Shown here piece by piece: positions 33,041 through 35,046 of a stretch of 35,046 bases of DNA (position 1 is its first letter; each line of letters begins with the position of its first letter). Both the position numbers and the translations under genes were made by a program. Location of the stretch: the NCBI GenBank assembly GCA_005503085.1, contig SCOI01000032.1, positions 1-35,046 of the forward strand, in the 5' to 3' direction. The stretch is from Burkholderiales bacterium C2 (GTDB lineage: Bacteria > Pseudomonadota > Gammaproteobacteria > Burkholderiales > Burkholderiaceae_C). The notes beneath the pieces were generated by a model. The model was not told the DNA's origin, searched no databases, and saw only the letters and a list, made by a program, of their open reading frames with translations.

Positions 33041-34306
33041 ATGAAAAAAGGTTTCTACACCATCATGTCGGCGCAGTTCTTCAGCTCGCTGGCTGATAAC
33101 GCGCTGTTCGTCGCCGCCGTGGAACTGCTGCGCACCTCGGGCGAGCCGGAGTGGCAGCGCGCCGCCCTGGTGCCGATGTTTGCGCTGTTCTATGTGATCC
33201 TGGCGCCCTTTGTCGGTGCCTTTGCCGACGCGGTGCCCAAGGGCAAGGTGATGTTCTACTCGAACAGCATCAAGGTGGTCGGCTGCCTGATGATGCTGTT
33301 CGGCAGCCATCCGCTGATGGCCTACGCCATCGTCGGCCTGGGTGCGGCGGCCTACTCGCCGGCCAAGTACGGCATCCTGACCGAGCTGCTGCCGCCCTCC
33401 CAACTGGTCAAGGCCAATGGCTGGATCGAGGGGCTGACGATTGCCTCCATCATCCTGGGCGTGCTGCTGGGCGGGCAGTTGGTCGGCCCGCATGCCTCGG
33501 CCTGGCTGCTGAGCCTCGGCCTGCCCGGCATCCACAGCGCGCCGCAGGCGGCGATTGCCAGCCTGGTCGGGCTGTATGTGATCGCGGCCCTGTTCAATCT
33601 GCGCATCCCGCGCACCGACGCGCCGCTGCAGCCGGTGGGTCTGGGGCCGCTGGGCCTGGTGCGCGATTTCGCCAATTGCAATTCCCGCCTCTGGCAGGAC
33701 AAGCTGGGCCAGATCTCGCTGGCCACGACGACGCTGTTCTGGGGCGTTTCCGGCAATCTGCGCTATATCGTGCTGGCCTGGGCCGCCGCCGCGCTGGGCT
33801 ATGGCACGACCCAGGCCTCCAGCCTGGTCGGCGTGGTGGCGATAGGCACGGCGGTCGGCGCCGTCGTGGCCTCGATGTATATGCGGCTGGAGCGCGCCAC
33901 CGCGGTGATCCCGCTGGGCATCGCGATGGGATTGCTGGTGATCTTGATGAATGTGATCAGCAATGTCTGGGTGGCCGCGCCCTTTCTGATCGTGCTGGGC
34001 GGCATCGGCGGCTTCCTGGTCGTGCCGATGAATGCGCTGCTGCAGCATCGCGGCCACAACCTGATGGGCGCCGGCCGCTCGATCGCGGTGCAGAACTTCA
34101 ACGAGCAGGCCTGCATCCTGGGCCTGGGCGCGCTCTACACCGGCATGACCAAGTTCGGCATGTCGGCCTTCGGCGCGATCACGATCTTCGGCATCGTCGT
34201 CGCCGGCACGATGTGGCTGATCAAGCGCTGGCACCACAACAACTGCCTGCGCCACCCCGAGGAACTGGAACGCCTGCTGAAGCTGGCGCGCAGCGACTGC
34301 CACTGA
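33041..34306 (+). CDS. lplT: Lysophospholipid transporter LplT
   Basis: This 421-residue major-facilitator protein has 12 hydrophobic segments. The N-terminal block FYTIMSAQFFSSLADNALFV and later AAAYSPAKYGILTELLPPSQ and NGWIEGLTIASIILG are highly characteristic of LplT. It flips lysophospholipids, mainly lysophosphatidylethanolamine, inward across the inner membrane for re-acylation. The usual partner acyltransferase Aas is not adjacent here. The ribosome-binding site is weak. The 168-base gap before it, shared with alr, holds a small CCCC-AAAA-GGGG hairpin (32924-32935) and a TATAAA (32943-32948) without a good -35 at normal spacing. Confidence 0.95.
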   Translation: MKKGFYTIMSAQFFSSLADNALFVAAVELLRTSGEPEWQRAALVPMFALFYVILAPFVGAFADAVPKGKVMFYSNSIKVVGCLMMLFGSHPLMAYAIVGLGAAAYSPAKYGILTELLPPSQLVKANGWIEGLTIASIILGVLLGGQLVGPHASAWLLSLGLPGIHSAPQAAIASLVGLYVIAALFNLRIPRTDAPLQPVGLGPLGLVRDFANCNSRLWQDKLGQISLATTTLFWGVSGNLRYIVLAWAAAALGYGTTQASSLVGVVAIGTAVGAVVASMYMRLERATAVIPLGIAMGLLVILMNVISNVWVAAPFLIVLGGIGGFLVVPMNALLQHRGHNLMGAGRSIAVQNFNEQACILGLGALYTGMTKFGMSAFGAITIFGIVVAGTMWLIKRWHHNNCLRHPEELERLLKLARSDCH

Positions 34307-34353
34307 GGCAGGCCCGGCCGCCTGCCGACGACCGGCTGCCTAGACCTAGCTCT

Positions 34354-34387
34354 CAAGTAAACGAAGGGCCGTTCCCGAGTTTGCTTG
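34354..34387 (+). terminator. Strong hairpin downstream of lplT
   Basis: CAAGTAAAC (34354-34362) pairs with GTTTGCTTG (34379-34387) over nine positions with one G-U pair, and GGG/CCC can pair inside the loop. It begins 47 bases after the lplT stop. There is no T-run, so a Rho-independent terminator is possible but not classic. It abuts the REP-like element. Confidence 0.5.
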
Positions 34388-34430
34388 ACCCCCTCGGGGG
34401 GCCTGACGCGAAGCGGCAGGTCTGGGGGCG
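34386..34430. repeat. REP-like palindromic intergenic element
   Basis: CCCCC (34389-34393) faces GGGGG (34396-34400) across TC. This is followed by an imperfect hairpin (CCTG..GC-GAA-GC..CAGG) and a second G-run (TGGGGGC) that could pair with the first C-run instead. From memory, similar 'CCCCCTCGGGGGG...GCGAAGCGGC...GGGGGC' elements are dispersed between genes in Burkholderiales genomes. Only one copy is present in this window. Confidence 0.5.
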
Positions 34431-34431
34431 C

Positions 34432-35034
34432 TCAGGAGCGAGCCCGGGACTGGGCCGGGCTGCGCGGCAGCGGCAGACCCGCGCGGTCCAGCACCGCCTC
34501 GATATGCTCCGACCAGGCCCGCGCGATCTTGAAGCTGCCGCTGTGGTTCAGATGGATCTCGTTGTACCAGTCGCCGCTGATGCCGGCGCTGCCGGGCGTG
34601 GCCAGGGCCAGCGGCACGGCGGTGGAGTCGAACACATGCAGGCCCGGGTAGGCCGCCGTATCGGCCGCCAGGCTCTTCAGCAGCTGGGCCAGATGCATCA
34701 CCATCAGGCGGCTGACCGCCGCCCAGTCGGCGCTGGGGATGTTGTAGGCCTTGAAGGCCGGGTACAGCCAGGGCCCGGCGCCCTCGGTGCCGGCCGGGCG
34801 TGGCATCGGCACCGCATAGCAGTGCATGAAGACCGGCTTGCCGGCGGCTGGCCCCTGGTCGCGCAGGCTCAGCAGATGGCGCAGATTGGCGCTCAGATAG
34901 GCCGCCAGCGTCTGCCAGCCCGGCTCGGAGAAATAGCGCGCCACGCCATGCGAGGGCGGGCCCCACTCGGTCTGGTGGCGCAGCAGGCGCAGCTGCAGCG
35001 GGGTCAGCTCGGCCGCCGGCAAGCCGGTCTTCAT
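34432..35034 (-). CDS. Truncated protein with SGNH-hydrolase-like C-terminus
   Basis: The open frame encodes 200 residues, but residues 1-8 (MKTGLPAA, 35034-35012) come from a fold-back repeat. The real gene therefore probably runs off the contig and is 5'-truncated near 35011. The C-terminal block ISGDWYNEIHLNHSGSFKIA looks like block V of SGNH/GDSL hydrolases, where Asp and His of the triad lie in a D-x(n)-H arrangement. The segment GKPVFMHCYAVP may be a core strand. The nucleophile Ser region would lie in the missing N-terminus. The family guess is weak. An esterase or acyl hydrolase activity is possible. Confidence 0.6.
   Translation of the reverse strand: MKTGLPAAELTPLQLRLLRHQTEWGPPSHGVARYFSEPGWQTLAAYLSANLRHLLSLRDQGPAAGKPVFMHCYAVPMPRPAGTEGAGPWLYPAFKAYNIPSADWAAVSRLMVMHLAQLLKSLAADTAAYPGLHVFDSTAVPLALATPGSAGISGDWYNEIHLNHSGSFKIARAWSEHIEAVLDRAGLPLPRSPAQSRARS
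34814..34848. repeat. Left arm of 35-bp perfect inverted repeat
   Basis: Bases 34814-34848 are the exact reverse complement of 35012-35046, the last 35 bases of the window. This arm lies inside the open reading frame at 34432-35034 and reads GKPVFMHCYA on the minus strand, so it is probably the genuine copy. Confidence 0.85.
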
Positions 35035-35046
35035 GCACTGCTATGC
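35012..35046. repeat. Right arm of 35-bp inverted repeat, fold-back at contig end
   Basis: This is a perfect reverse complement of 34814-34848 that runs exactly to the last base of the window. A repeat that ends precisely at the contig edge suggests a chimeric or fold-back read. It creates a false start codon (35034) and an in-frame TAG just upstream (35043-35041) for the truncated gene. Confidence 0.8.

Overview
The window is a GC-rich stretch (roughly two thirds G+C by eye) from a Gram-negative bacterium, most likely a betaproteobacterium of the order Burkholderiales (Roseateles/Rubrivivax-like). Supporting signs are the alr-radA-lplT neighbourhood, an NMT1/THI5-type ABC importer, an OmpC-type porin ending in Phe, and several GGDEF/EAL proteins. 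Genes are tightly packed and no stretch over 300 bases lacks a gene. I saw no rRNA, tRNA, insertion sequence or CRISPR array. Both ends look like damaged contig ends: the first 29 bases resemble a transposase library adapter, and each end carries a perfect fold-back inverted repeat.

Region 1 (196-8246) is a nine-gene minus-strand operon with a divergent plus-strand gene. From its promoter near 7180 the operon encodes a fumarylacetoacetase-family enzyme, a substrate-binding protein, a VOC ring-cleavage-type enzyme, an ABC permease and ATPase, an alpha/beta hydrolase, a DapA-family lyase, a RidA protein of the 2-aminomuconate deaminase type and a RutE-like reductase. The divergent gene is a D-2-hydroxyacid dehydrogenase. 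Region 2 (8347-13192) holds a GAF protein, a GAF-GAF-GGDEF-EAL protein and three small proteins of unknown function. Region 3 (13195-23284) returns to catabolism: a second VOC protein, a GntR/FCD regulator with an AT-hook-like tail, a porin, a three-subunit molybdenum hydroxylase with a second DapA-family gene between its subunit genes, an aspartate dehydrogenase-like protein, a LysR regulator, 3-hydroxyanthranilate 3,4-dioxygenase and a CoxG-like protein.

Regions 1 and 3 look like one regulon. Three divergent intergenic regions (7149-7256, 13669-13884, 15789-15970) carry the same element: a TGTATACA palindrome and, 20 bases away, a TG(A/G)ATAC box, arranged as a promoter of the form TTGAAT-N17-TATACA. 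The GntR protein is the obvious candidate to bind it. The enzymes fit uptake, hydroxylation, ring opening, deamination, and hydrolysis/aldol cleavage of an amino-substituted or N-heterocyclic aromatic acid through an aminomuconate-like intermediate. The substrate cannot be named, and the aminocarboxymuconate semialdehyde decarboxylase and aminomuconate semialdehyde dehydrogenase of the known pathway are not in the window.

Region 4 (23343-34306) is mostly general: a periplasmic solute-binding protein with a CHASE-PAS-GGDEF cyclase, RadA, a membrane protein, LysE and EamA exporters, a HELLH putative metalloprotease, ArfB, an acyl-CoA thioesterase, alanine racemase and LplT. It is followed by hairpin/REP-like sequence and a truncated gene at the right end.
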